From Pseudanabaena sp. UWO311 (GTDB lineage Bacteria > Cyanobacteriota > Cyanobacteriia > Pseudanabaenales > Pseudanabaenaceae): a stretch of DNA of 64,000 bases. The notes under the pieces are model-generated. The model saw only the letters and a list, made by a program, of their open reading frames with translations, did not search any database and was not told where the DNA came from. How positions within the stretch are numbered: the stretch's first letter is position 1; every line of letters starts with the position of its first letter. The stretch is from assembly GCF_006937785.1 (NCBI RefSeq), contig NZ_SJEE01000028.1, positions 1-64,000 of the forward strand. Direction: 5' to 3'. Position numbers and translations under genes: made by a program. This document shows, one piece after another, positions 8,856 to 17,350 of this stretch.

Positions 8856-10244
8856 ATGGGTAAAATATTTATTTCCGCAGGTCACGGTGGTTTTGAGGGT
8901 TCATTTCGCGATCTGAGTGAGATGACGGGTGGAGCGATGGAAACTGCTGAATTAGCTGCCACCAGAGACTTAGTGATTGCCGAATTGCGATCGCGGGGCA
9001 TTTCGATCAGCATCCCTAGCGATGATTTAAATTTAACTGAGGCGATCGCATGGATTAATGCGAGAGCTACACCTCAAGATGTGGCTTTGTCCTTGCAAAT
9101 AGATATTGCCAATACTAGTGAATTACGCGGTACAACTGCCTATTACATTACAAATAATGCCTTACGTAAACGGCAAGCAGAAATACTTACCAGTGCTTTA
9201 ACCAAGCGTGTACCTGAAATAATCAATCGTGGTGCAAAAGCAGATACGATCGCGAGCATTGGTAGTTTGAGTTTTTGCCGCCAAATTTCAGTTCCTTCTA
9301 TTTTGCTAGAGTTAGTATTTTCTAACAATTCGCAAGATAAGTTACTAATGCAAACAAGGCGACGTGACTATGCGATCGGAATTGCCGATGGTTTGCAAGC
9401 ATGGATTAATGAAACTGCGACAACGATTCCTGTTTATACTCCATCCAATCGTCCCACAACTATTAAGCCCGTAACTTATCCAGAGATTAACATTAATCTC
9501 AACGGTCAAAGTTATGAAGAAAAAGGGATTCTAGTTTCAGGCAATGTTTTTGTGCCTGCGGATTTAGTCGATCGCCTTGGCTTCGATCTCAACCAAATTC
9601 CTTTAACCTGTCGTCTCCGTTATCAAAGTATCGTCTACATACAAGCGATCGCACTGCGCGAGCTAAATACTTCTGTATCTTGGGACAGCACGACACGCAC
9701 CCTTCATTTGAAAACAATTTTCAAGGTTTTTACTGGTCAAATCGATCAGATCATGGGTGTAGGAAATACGTCAGAAGTACAGATGTTAATGTTTCTTAAA
9801 AATAATAATGAAACAGTTCTCACCAACTATAGCGATCTACCCCATATATATCGTGAAGAAGCCGAAATTGAAGGTGTAAATCACGATATTGCTTTTTGCC
9901 AAATGTGTATCGAAACAGGATTTCTCAGATTTGTCAAAGGTATTGAGCCTGAGCAAAATAATTTCGCTAGTTTGGGTGCAGCAGCCAGTTCTAAAACAAA
10001 TGGAGCAGGGGCAAGTTTTGCCGATCAGCGAACAGGAGTGAGAGCACATATCCAACAGCTTAAAGCTTATGCCAGTAATGCTCCGCTATTTCAACCTCTA
10101 GTTGCACCCAGATTCAATTTGGTAGCGAGAGGAATTGCTCCTGTCTTACATCAACTAACAGGACGTTGGGCAATCGATCCTCTCTACGATCGCAAAATCC
10201 TCTCGCTCATTCGCCGCCTCTACGAATCCGCAGGTATTTTTTAA
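8856..10244 (+). CDS. N-acetylmuramoyl-L-alanine amidase-like protein with glucosaminidase-like C-terminus
   Basis: A 462-residue protein. Residues 1-190 match the Amidase_3 fold (SAGHGG at 7-12, GGAMETAE near 25-32, SILLELVFSNN near 150). Residues about 205-290 resemble a copper-amine-oxidase-like stalk domain (GNVFVPADLVDRLGFDL). Residues about 300-400 look like a glucosaminidase/GH73 domain (EAEIEGVNHDIAFCQMCIE and NNFASLGA). Together this suggests peptidoglycan remodelling. Odd points: there is no signal peptide, and the third zinc ligand of the amidase motif, normally His in S-[IL]-H, is Q81 (ALSLQIDI), so amidase activity may be weak or lost. The Glu of the C-terminal domain is retained. 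Monocistronic or followed by the Uma2 gene 44 bp later. Confidence 0.83.
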   Translation: MGKIFISAGHGGFEGSFRDLSEMTGGAMETAELAATRDLVIAELRSRGISISIPSDDLNLTEAIAWINARATPQDVALSLQIDIANTSELRGTTAYYITNNALRKRQAEILTSALTKRVPEIINRGAKADTIASIGSLSFCRQISVPSILLELVFSNNSQDKLLMQTRRRDYAIGIADGLQAWINETATTIPVYTPSNRPTTIKPVTYPEININLNGQSYEEKGILVSGNVFVPADLVDRLGFDLNQIPLTCRLRYQSIVYIQAIALRELNTSVSWDSTTRTLHLKTIFKVFTGQIDQIMGVGNTSEVQMLMFLKNNNETVLTNYSDLPHIYREEAEIEGVNHDIAFCQMCIETGFLRFVKGIEPEQNNFASLGAAASSKTNGAGASFADQRTGVRAHIQQLKAYASNAPLFQPLVAPRFNLVARGIAPVLHQLTGRWAIDPLYDRKILSLIRRLYESAGIF

Positions 10245-10288
10245 AATTAGTATGAGCTAAGATTTAGTCTAGGCATATATGGTTTTAT

Positions 10289-10930
10289 ATGACAGTTCAA
10301 TTAGCTTTACGTCAGCTAGAGATTCCCGAAGGGCAAAGATTGCGCTTGCACGATCTTAATTGGCAAGAATTTGAAGCAATTTTGGGAGAGCTTGGTGAAC
10401 ATCGTGCTTCTCGGATCGCTTATTTTGACGGGATATTAGAGGTGCGAATGCCTTTGCCAGAACATGAAGTTGACAAGGAATTGATTGGAGATATTGTCAA
10501 ACTGATTTTAGATACTTTTGGTATTGAGTTTGAATGCTTCGGCTCAACGACATTTAAGCGTCAAGAAATGAAAAGTGGTATCGAGCCAGATACTTGTTTT
10601 TATATTGCCAATCATCACAGGATGGTTGGTAAACGGAGGCTCAATCTCGCCATCGATCCACCGCCTGATTTATCTATAGAAATAGATGTCACTTCGTTTA
10701 CTCAACTAAAAGCTTATGAAGCTTTGCAGGTTGCTGAACTATGGTGCTACAGCAATCACCAGTTATCTATTTATATTTTGCATGGCGATCGCTACATTGA
10801 CTCCGATGTTAGTCCTACCTTCCCAAATCTAAAAATTACCGAAGCAATCCCAAACTTTGTAGCGATCGCTATCAATCAAGGTAGAAGCGCCGCTATGAGA
10901 GCTTGTCGTCAATGGCTTTCAGAAGAATGA
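10289..10930 (+). CDS. Uma2-family (DUF820) putative endonuclease
   Basis: A 213-residue member of the Uma2/DUF820 family, expanded in cyanobacteria and predicted to have a PD-(D/E)xK restriction-endonuclease-like fold. Visible core: IEPDTCFYI, then IDPPPDLSIEID, followed by AELWCYS. The lysine of the classical ExK...Y signature is not cleanly placed. Cellular role is unknown. Its last 22 bp overlap the end of convergent sdhB. A second Uma2 protein of the same subgroup is at 52746-53402 and a different subgroup at 15185-15760. Confidence 0.88.
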   Translation: MTVQLALRQLEIPEGQRLRLHDLNWQEFEAILGELGEHRASRIAYFDGILEVRMPLPEHEVDKELIGDIVKLILDTFGIEFECFGSTTFKRQEMKSGIEPDTCFYIANHHRMVGKRRLNLAIDPPPDLSIEIDVTSFTQLKAYEALQVAELWCYSNHQLSIYILHGDRYIDSDVSPTFPNLKITEAIPNFVAIAINQGRSAAMRACRQWLSEE

Positions 10931-11901
10931 TCGCTTTTCGAAGCAGCGATCGCCTCAATCAAAGCTTTAGCTTCAGATGCTCCTTCTGATTTCTGAAACT
11001 CCCAAGGGTAGGGCATTTTGCCGCTTAAAACCATACGAATGCCGAGGGGAAAAATGCTGAGTAATCCTTTGATATCCCGAAAGTTATCGCCAACCACCCG
11101 CACACCAAATTTACTTTCATCGATCCAGCCGTCTTCTTTGACTAGTTCAACCATCGCGTGACGATGGCGCTGAGCGGTAGATTCTGGCAGATTAGTATTA
11201 GCAAGAATCTCATGTTTGATTTTGGAAATTCGATCAAGTGGTTGTACTTCCACTGGACAGACTTCGTTGCAGTTATAGCAGCGCGTACAGTCCCAGACAA
11301 ATCCTGATTCGTTATATTTCTCTACTCGCTCCTCGGTGCGATCGTCGCGATTGTCTGCCATGACTCGATATGCTTTTGCTAAAGCATGGGGGCCAACAAA
11401 GCGATCGCTGACAGCCGCAGCATTACATTCGGAATAGCAAGAACCGCAGAGTATGCAATTGGCGGCGGCTTGGAGTTTGGCGCGTTGTTCGGGAGTTTGG
11501 AGGTATTCAGTTTTGCTAATTTGCCGTGATGCAGTAGAGACATAGGGATCGACTTTGGCGAGATTATCCCAAAACTTAGTCATGTCCACGATCAAGTCCT
11601 TGATCACGGGTAGATTTTGCATCGGTTCGATGACTAGTTCGGTATCCTGCTCTCCCATTACTTCGCTGATATGTTTCTGACAAGCTAAGCCCGATCGCCC
11701 ATTAATTCGCATGGAGCAAGATCCACAAATTGCATTGCGACAGTTGCGCCGAAAGCCGATGGAGCCATCCTGTTCGCCTTGAATTTTGATTAATGCATCA
11801 AGGACTGTGGTGCGATCGGGGTCGGCTTCGATTTGATAGGTTTGATAGGTGGGTTCGCTGGTGCGCGATGTTTGGCGGCGAAGCTTGACTGTAATATTCA
11901 T
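10909..11901 (-). CDS. sdhB: Succinate dehydrogenase/fumarate reductase iron-sulfur subunit
   Basis: A 330-residue electron-transfer subunit of succinate dehydrogenase, which passes electrons from the flavoprotein to quinone in the thylakoid/plasma membrane. All three cluster motifs are present: the plant-type [2Fe-2S] set CRNAICGSC plus a later Cys (GLAC), the CILCGSCYSEC set near the middle and CTRCYNCNEVCP near residue 210, ligating the [4Fe-4S] and [3Fe-4S] clusters. The C-terminus carries about 60 extra residues beyond the enterobacterial SdhB. sdhA is not in this window, as is usual for cyanobacteria where sdh genes are scattered. It lies 75 bp downstream of the Septu-like pair on the same strand. 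Confidence 0.95.
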   Translation of the reverse strand: MNITVKLRRQTSRTSEPTYQTYQIEADPDRTTVLDALIKIQGEQDGSIGFRRNCRNAICGSCSMRINGRSGLACQKHISEVMGEQDTELVIEPMQNLPVIKDLIVDMTKFWDNLAKVDPYVSTASRQISKTEYLQTPEQRAKLQAAANCILCGSCYSECNAAAVSDRFVGPHALAKAYRVMADNRDDRTEERVEKYNESGFVWDCTRCYNCNEVCPVEVQPLDRISKIKHEILANTNLPESTAQRHRHAMVELVKEDGWIDESKFGVRVVGDNFRDIKGLLSIFPLGIRMVLSGKMPYPWEFQKSEGASEAKALIEAIAASKSDHSSESH

Positions 11902-11976
11902 GGGTGATTATTGGCGATCGGGCTTTGTGCAGTAAGTTTAACTTTAACGCAATGTTTGATGGATGAGGCGATCAAC

Positions 11977-12762
11977 CTATCCAATTACATACTGGAATTT
12001 TGAATCAATCGCACAACGAGCAACCGATGCAAATTCGGCACTATCCAAAATGGCATTTTCTAGAATGTCTTTTGCTTCCTTTGCTAATTCTTGAAATTCT
12101 TGGTCATTCTGTCTTTGCATAGCTAACAACAAAACTTGGTTTAATCCCCGTAATGGTTGCAGCTTTTCGAGTCTTGCTTCTGGTAGCGATCGAGCATTAA
12201 GTTTTAGTGAATCAATTGTAATTTGTCCTCTCTGGTTTCCTTGAATCGCATAAGCAATCACGCCTCTAAATCCGATAAACTCTTCAGGATTTTCTTTCCC
12301 AAAATCAATAAATAACGGTTGCTCTTGCTCAATTTTTTCTTTGTGGTTAGTAGCTCTTTCGGCTGGATTTTGAAGAGGGAATAAATTTTGTTTGTGTCTT
12401 TGGTTGCAACCAGTACAGGCAAGATAGAGGTTGTCCCATTCGTAAGCTAGCCAGTAGTAAGCTGGATATTTTAGAGCTTTGCCAGTTGCTTGTTTATAAG
12501 CTTGTTTCGGGCGAAAATGCTCGACATCGCCATCAGTGCCGATTAAGCGTTCGCAAAACCAGCATTTTTGGTGTTGTGCTTGAATTAGTGCTTGCTTGAC
12601 GGTTTTATGGGCGTAGATTGAACTATCAAATTCAAACTTTTTTGTCCCCGTTTCGTAGGCTGATGGATTACGAGAATATGAGGTGCAATGAGATCGCCGT
12701 TTTTGTTTACCATCTTTAGCGAGTTTTTCTGGCGGCGTTTGGGGTTTGTGAATCCGAATCAC
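11977..12762 (-). CDS. HNH endonuclease of the PtuB / retron-associated TIGR02646 type
   Basis: A 261-residue nuclease-like protein. The HNH core is clear: CWFCERLIG with DVEHFRPK (first His), then YEWDNLYLACTGCNQRHK (Asn and last His); the two CxxC pairs bind the structural zinc. This arrangement matches PtuB, the effector of Septu anti-phage systems, also found with Ec78-type retrons. The N-terminus is basic (KDGKQKRRSH). Its start overlaps the stop of the upstream ATPase gene by 4 bp (12759-12762), so translation is coupled. No reverse transcriptase or retron RNA is nearby, favouring stand-alone Septu. The family call is by motif recall; function is inferred. Confidence 0.85.
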   Translation of the reverse strand: MIRIHKPQTPPEKLAKDGKQKRRSHCTSYSRNPSAYETGTKKFEFDSSIYAHKTVKQALIQAQHQKCWFCERLIGTDGDVEHFRPKQAYKQATGKALKYPAYYWLAYEWDNLYLACTGCNQRHKQNLFPLQNPAERATNHKEKIEQEQPLFIDFGKENPEEFIGFRGVIAYAIQGNQRGQITIDSLKLNARSLPEARLEKLQPLRGLNQVLLLAMQRQNDQEFQELAKEAKDILENAILDSAEFASVARCAIDSKFQYVIG

Positions 12763-14258
12763 TCAACTGCCTCCGCACCAGATTTTTCTAATAATTTGGC
12801 AGCACGTCGAATGATGTCCATCGCTTTGATATCGTCTGGGTTTTCGGCAGTAGGCAAAGTGCCAATTTTTTCCTCTAATTCTTTCAGTTTTGCTTTATCG
12901 GCTTTTGAAATCTTTGGTTTTGAGAGAATCTCTTGTCTTTCAGCTAACAATTTCTCAATTTGAGGAGGTCGTGCTGAGGGGATTTCAAAAACACTGGTTA
13001 GAACTTGATCGACTCGCCAATTGTCAATAATCTCAGGATTGTTATCAATTACGACGCGATCGCCTTCTCGTCGTAATAAAACAATATTTGCATCTTGAGC
13101 AGCTTGCACCACTAGCGGACTATGGGCAGTAACAATAAATTGTGTATTGGGAAATCTCTCTGTCAGAAATTCCATAATTGTCCTTTGCCACTGTGGATGC
13201 ATATGCAAGTCAATCTCATCAACCAAAACAATCGCTGGTTCGGCAAGCGGATCTTCACTATCAGGATAACGTTTAAACAATCTCACTGCTAGATCGACCA
13301 TCCAAGCGATCATAGTACGATATCCCAATCCTAAACTAGATAATCGCACCCATCCATAAGGTGTTAAAAATTCTGCTGTTGGACGATCTCGCTCTTCATC
13401 TACTGGAGCAATACGAACATCTTCAACATCTGGTAAAACTCTCTTTAGCACTTCAATAATATGAGTTAACTGATATTGCAGTTGATCTTTTACCTTTCCC
13501 GAAGCAGATTTTATAGCATAATCGATTTGTAACATCCAATCTTCAGCATTAATAAGTAACGGACTATCTAAGAATATATTGCCAGTATTATCTTCAAAGT
13601 CAGGATAGCTTATAGATGAATTAGACATTTTTCTATTTGCGCTATAACCGTAACATATTGCGCCATTCAATAAATTAAGTGCTAATTTTGAGGCTTCTTC
13701 TTCAGCAGACTTACTCGAAGAATTTGGAAATAAAAATCTATTTAACTTTTGGGACTCAATAGGAAACCCTATCCTAGGCGAATAAGTCTGCATGTCTACT
13801 TTAATATGCACAACTTTGATCTCTGGAGAATTTTTTATGTCATTTTCAAGTATTCGCAAGGACTGCAGGTTTGCATTACAGATGTATTTAGTATTAATCT
13901 CACCCATAGTTCGCTGCATTGTCTGTAGTTCGGTTCTCCAATCTTTAAAATCATCTGAAACCCCTAAAAGAGTTATTAATGGATATGCTTGATAAGGTGA
14001 CTCTAAATCTTGTCTTATTGGGATTATCTCCATACCAGCTAAACACTTGAGCAATGTTGTTTTCCCAACTCCATTATTTCCTAAAATGACTGTCCATTGC
14101 GCTGGATGACCATTCTTATCTGAGAGATTGAGTTCTTGCTTACCCTTAAAACAGAGAATATTTTCTACTTCCAGAGAGAGGAAATACACAGGAGGAACTT
14201 TGCTTTTTAAAGCCGCAGGTTTACGTCTGGTTATATTTTTCTTGTGTTGGTTGGTCAT
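12759..14258 (-). CDS. AAA/ABC-type ATPase, PtuA-like
   Basis: A 499-residue SMC/ABC-like ATPase. Walker A is GNNGVGKTTLL near residue 62, the signature-like loop is RLSSLGLGYRTMI near 305, Walker B is VLVDEIDLHMHPQW near 350 and the switch His is in VTAHSPLVVQA. The middle part carries a long insertion, and the C-terminus has a helical, charged segment (SKPKISKADKAKLKELEEK) that may dimerise or contact the nuclease. It precedes and overlaps the HNH gene, the order ptuA-ptuB of Septu defence systems, in which ATP binding holds the nuclease in check until phage infection. Regulatory sequences upstream (14259-14320) are not obvious. Confidence 0.85.
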   Translation of the reverse strand: MTNQHKKNITRRKPAALKSKVPPVYFLSLEVENILCFKGKQELNLSDKNGHPAQWTVILGNNGVGKTTLLKCLAGMEIIPIRQDLESPYQAYPLITLLGVSDDFKDWRTELQTMQRTMGEINTKYICNANLQSLRILENDIKNSPEIKVVHIKVDMQTYSPRIGFPIESQKLNRFLFPNSSSKSAEEEASKLALNLLNGAICYGYSANRKMSNSSISYPDFEDNTGNIFLDSPLLINAEDWMLQIDYAIKSASGKVKDQLQYQLTHIIEVLKRVLPDVEDVRIAPVDEERDRPTAEFLTPYGWVRLSSLGLGYRTMIAWMVDLAVRLFKRYPDSEDPLAEPAIVLVDEIDLHMHPQWQRTIMEFLTERFPNTQFIVTAHSPLVVQAAQDANIVLLRREGDRVVIDNNPEIIDNWRVDQVLTSVFEIPSARPPQIEKLLAERQEILSKPKISKADKAKLKELEEKIGTLPTAENPDDIKAMDIIRRAAKLLEKSGAEAVE

Positions 14259-14437
14259 GACTTTTGGGCGAGAAACCCTTGCGCGATCTAACTATGTAGT
14301 ATTGGTATATTAACAGATGCTCGATCTAGCGGAAAATTGATGACTAAAAAGATAGGCAAGCATCATTGATTTTTGATTTTTTGCGATTCTGATCGCTTTG
14401 CAATTGTTTGATCATGAAGATTTCTAACCAAATTAAC

Positions 14438-14502
14438 AGATCCCCGACTTTTTCTGTGAATTTGTGAATCCCCTTTGATTGAGCCGAAAAAGTCGGGGAT
14501 CT
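14438..14502. repeat. Dispersed cyanobacterial repeat with 17-bp inverted arms, in the gap 14259-14562
   Basis: Arms AGATCCCCGACTTTTTC (14438-14454) and its complement (14486-14502), loop 31 nt. AGATCCCCGACTT-type repeats are known to be spread through many cyanobacterial genomes and are REP/MITE-like. The rest of this 304-bp gap, between the divergent PtuA-like and DUF29 genes, shows nothing else I can name. Confidence 0.75.
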
Positions 14503-14562
14503 CAACCTCGCTATTGATAAATCTCATTGTAAAATAGAAACATCGTAAATGGAGCAACCCCG

Positions 14563-15021
14563 ATGACAGTCATAAAGGCAAAACCCTCTTTAAAGACAAT
14601 CTATGAAGAAGATTACTTGCAGTGGTTGGAAATGACTACCGAACAACTCCGCACGGGGAAACTAGAAAATTTAGACATTGAGAACCTTTTAGAAGAAATT
14701 GAAGCAATGGCGCGAAAAGAAAAAGTTGCTTTAGAAAGTAACTTAGAAGTTTTATTGATGCATTTACTCAAATATCAATATCAAGTCAATAAACGTACTT
14801 CGAGTTGGCGATATACCATTGACGAACATCGTAGCCGCATTGTTAAAGCCCTAAAAGTAAGTCCTAGTCTAAAACCATACTTAAAACAAGTCTTTGACGA
14901 CTGTTATCAAGAAGGTCGAAGAAAAGCCGCGATTGAAACAGGGTTAAATATCTCTAGTTTCCCAATGCGATCGCCTTTTAGTCAAGAAGAAACTCTAAAT
15001 CCCGATTTTTTACCTGAATAA
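14563..15021 (+). CDS. DUF29 family protein
   Basis: A 152-residue, mostly helical, soluble protein of DUF29 (PF01724). Typical pieces are YEEDYLQWLEMTTEQLR at the start, then LDIENLLEEIEAM and LLMHLLKYQYQ, followed by SWRYTIDEHR. DUF29 genes are multi-copy in filamentous cyanobacteria and often neighbour Uma2 genes and mobile DNA; the function is not known. The ATG at 14563 gives the standard N-terminus. Monocistronic. Confidence 0.9.
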   Translation: MTVIKAKPSLKTIYEEDYLQWLEMTTEQLRTGKLENLDIENLLEEIEAMARKEKVALESNLEVLLMHLLKYQYQVNKRTSSWRYTIDEHRSRIVKALKVSPSLKPYLKQVFDDCYQEGRRKAAIETGLNISSFPMRSPFSQEETLNPDFLPE

Positions 15022-15184
15022 TCCAAATTCTCACCATTGACTCAGACTTTTTGTTTTATCGGATTAGCGATCCGAGATAGCTTGGCGATTATCCAAGTTT
15101 CAGGATTTTGCGATCGCTAACCAAATGATTTAGGCAATCAATCGCATCTTCTAACACATTCGACTCATTCATGTGAATATTTTG

Positions 15185-15760
15185 CTAAGCGTTAAAAATT
15201 TGTGATGGCGTTAACTTCAGTTCAGGAAACAGCAAGGATTTAATCAACTCATCGCCTCGATAAACTATTTCCTCATATAGCCCATCTTCCAGCAGTAAAA
15301 CTGTCACCTTGCGATCGCTAAAATCAATAATCCAATATTCAGGAATCTCGATCGCGTTATATTCTGCTCGCTTCTTGCGATAGTCAATATTGCGCGTACT
15401 ATCACTAACGATTTCTACAACTAATAAGGGAACAGAATCCGTTAATACCGCCTCTCGAAATCGCATCTCCTGCCACTGTTCCGATGTAATCACTACTACG
15501 TCGGGGACTCGACAAGTGATTTTCCCTCTTACTTGACCCGTTTGTACTGCTATCAAATCCTGCTTAGAAATTAATGGCAACTGCAACCGTTGAATCTCGA
15601 CACGGAAAGAATCATTGACAAATTCACTCATGCCGCCATGAATTCCCGTAGGCTGTGCCATCGCCAATAACTCTCCATTAACTAGCTCATAGCGCGTATC
15701 TGTCCCATCATCATAGGCAAGATATTCCGCAAGTGTCAGCAAAGGACTTGCAACAATCAT
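15185..15760 (-). CDS. Uma2-family (DUF820) putative endonuclease, classical subgroup
   Basis: A 191-residue Uma2 protein with the full PD-(D/E)xK-like core: YELVNGEL near residue 25, RVPDVVVIT near 95, [11 protein letters not shown] near 115, the lysine of DYRKKRAEY and the terminal EYWIIDF. This is the subgroup expected to be a Mg-dependent nuclease if any is; the biological substrate is unknown. The stretch 15022-15184 between it and the DUF29 gene holds no gene I can support, only a 27-codon frame on the minus strand. Confidence 0.9.
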   Translation of the reverse strand: MIVASPLLTLAEYLAYDDGTDTRYELVNGELLAMAQPTGIHGGMSEFVNDSFRVEIQRLQLPLISKQDLIAVQTGQVRGKITCRVPDVVVITSEQWQEMRFREAVLTDSVPLLVVEIVSDSTRNIDYRKKRAEYNAIEIPEYWIIDFSDRKVTVLLLEDGLYEEIVYRGDELIKSLLFPELKLTPSQIFNA

Positions 15761-15786
15761 GACTGAATCCTCCTAAAAATGGAAAT

Positions 15787-16050
15787 TTAACAACGCAATT
15801 TACACATTTTATAACAACTTATCCATCCCTTACGCGCCCAAGCTACAGCATCCGCAATATCCTGTTCGCTTAAATCCAAAGCAGCCAGCTTAGAACGTAC
15901 CACATCATTACGCTGCATCTTTAACAAGGGTAAGAATATTTTGCCCACCTTCCACCTTCACATCAAAGTACTCAGAATCTCCGATCTCCCTTGTAATACT
16001 TTTAGGAAGAGTAAGCTGATTTTTGGAAGTTAACCGAGCCAGTATGGTAA
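15787..16050 (-). pseudogene. Frameshifted AbrB/MazE-type antitoxin relic
   Basis: Reading the minus strand from about 16047, one frame gives ILARLTSKNQLTLPKSI, then GDSEYFDVKVEGGQNILTLV, a textbook swapped-hairpin AbrB/MazE-like DNA-binding antitoxin as found in cyanobacteria. That frame stops (TAA) at the QR boundary near 15912, while the next frame continues RSKLAALDLSEQDIADAVAWARKG, the expected C-terminal tail, to TAA at 15787-15789. A +1 shift is therefore needed, and no ATG precedes the N-terminal part (ACC-ATA stands where it should be). No toxin gene remains next to it. This relic fills much of the 502-bp gap 15761-16262. Confidence 0.75.
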
Positions 16051-16204
16051 ATTTCCTAAGTTTGCAAAATGCAGAATGTAAGATTTCCTTACTTTATTTT
16101 ACTCTTATCTTGTTTTTGGACTGTAAAGCTATCAGGATAGCTTTGCGATCGCTCAAGCTTAAAAGTTAGGTGATCGCTGATCATAATAATTCACAGTGCT
16201 TTGC

Positions 16205-16252
16205 GCTCAAATGAACCAAGAACTTTTTGGAAAGTTCTTGGTTCATTTGAGC
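16205..16252. repeat. 22-bp perfect inverted repeat
   Basis: Arms 16205-16226 and 16231-16252 with a 4-nt loop. It lies 10 bp beyond the 3' end of ldcA and can act as its terminator on the minus strand. Its left flank holds TGCTTTGCGCTCAAA (16197-16211), the same 15-mer as at 8029-8043. Confidence 0.85.
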
Positions 16253-16262
16253 AGAAATTGCT

Positions 16263-17327
16263 TTAAATAACCGCACTTTCGTTAATCACTAATTTTTTAG
16301 CAGTAGCATCAAGCGTGGCATTTACTCCTAGAGGGAGTACTGCATTTTCAGTGATGTGACCAAACATCAAATTATATAAGGTTGGCTTACCCAATGGCTC
16401 AAAGCGATCGCGTAGGACTTCTTCTAGACTAAAACTTCGCAATCCTCCATCTTTGGCTTGGCAATCCACGAAATGTCCCAACGCAAAACCTGAAGCTGCT
16501 TGTAATTTCCCAGCCAAAAATAATTGCGTTAACATGCGATCGATGCGATAGGGTTCTTCTCCAATATCTTCTAGAAATAGAATCTTATCTTTAGTGTCGA
16601 TTTCATAGGGAGTACCCAAAAGATTGACCACTAAACTGAGATTCCCGCCTACAAGCTGACCATTAGCCTGTCCCGAAACTATGGTAATTAGGCGATGCTT
16701 ACGAGCTTCATCATCCGTACCACTGTAGGGAGACTTAGCAATTTCTCCAATATTCTGAGTAGCCATGACCGCACGCCGAAAATGGGCGATCGCATAGTTC
16801 CCGACATTGCTTAAGCCAGATGAACCATGAAAGGTAATTAGCCCAGTTTTTTGATGGATTGCTAGCACCAAAGCCGTAATATCGCTATGTCCAATAATTA
16901 CTTTAGGATTTTGGCGAATCAGTTCGTAATCTAGTAAATGTAACAATCGGCCGCTGCCATAGCCACCAGAAAAGGTAAAAATACCACGAATATCAGGGCG
17001 ACGGAACATCTCGTTGATGTCAGAAGCTCTTTCTACATCTTTTCCTGCTAAATATCCATATTGAGAGGCAATGTGAGCTCCAAGTTCTACTTCAAAGCCA
17101 TATTGTTCGATCACTTCCTTGGCAATTTTAATATCCTCTGGCTCAAAGCTATAACTAGCAGGAGCTACCATTCCTACCTTGTCACCTTTCTTCAATACTG
17201 CGGGTTTAATGATGCTTTTATTTGATGAGTGGGCAACAGTCTCGTCGGCTCTAGCTAGACTAGCTGCTAAAGCGATCGCTCCAGAAGCACCTGCTAGAAA
17301 TTGGCGGCGAGAGGGTTGGTAGTTCAT
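16263..17327 (-). CDS. ldcA: LD-carboxypeptidase (S66 family, muramoyltetrapeptide carboxypeptidase)
   Basis: A 354-residue serine peptidase that trims the terminal D-Ala from peptidoglycan tetrapeptides during wall recycling. The N-terminus has a twin-arginine signal (SRRQFLAGASGAIALAASLA), predicting export of the folded protein. The S66 landmarks follow: GMVAPAS near 55, FRRPDIRGIFTFSGGYGS near 115, nucleophile Ser in IIGHSDITAL, the Glu of LFLEDIGEEPYRIDRML and the His of ALGHFVDC, completing the Ser-Glu-His triad. It lies 23 bp downstream of lpxB, so an envelope-related operon lpxB-ldcA is likely. The export signal distinguishes it from cytoplasmic LdcA of enterobacteria. Confidence 0.92.
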   Translation of the reverse strand: MNYQPSRRQFLAGASGAIALAASLARADETVAHSSNKSIIKPAVLKKGDKVGMVAPASYSFEPEDIKIAKEVIEQYGFEVELGAHIASQYGYLAGKDVERASDINEMFRRPDIRGIFTFSGGYGSGRLLHLLDYELIRQNPKVIIGHSDITALVLAIHQKTGLITFHGSSGLSNVGNYAIAHFRRAVMATQNIGEIAKSPYSGTDDEARKHRLITIVSGQANGQLVGGNLSLVVNLLGTPYEIDTKDKILFLEDIGEEPYRIDRMLTQLFLAGKLQAASGFALGHFVDCQAKDGGLRSFSLEEVLRDRFEPLGKPTLYNLMFGHITENAVLPLGVNATLDATAKKLVINESAVI

Positions 17328-17350
17328 AACAAGATTTCTTATCTATCTTT

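Noticed and set aside
12688-12963. 91-codon plus-strand frame across the PtuA/PtuB junction
   Set aside because: Antisense to two genes with clear motifs; no homology recognised.
11977-14258. Possible complete Ec78-type retron
   Set aside because: The ATPase/HNH pair is present but no reverse transcriptase gene or msr/msd-like RNA lies within the neighbourhood.
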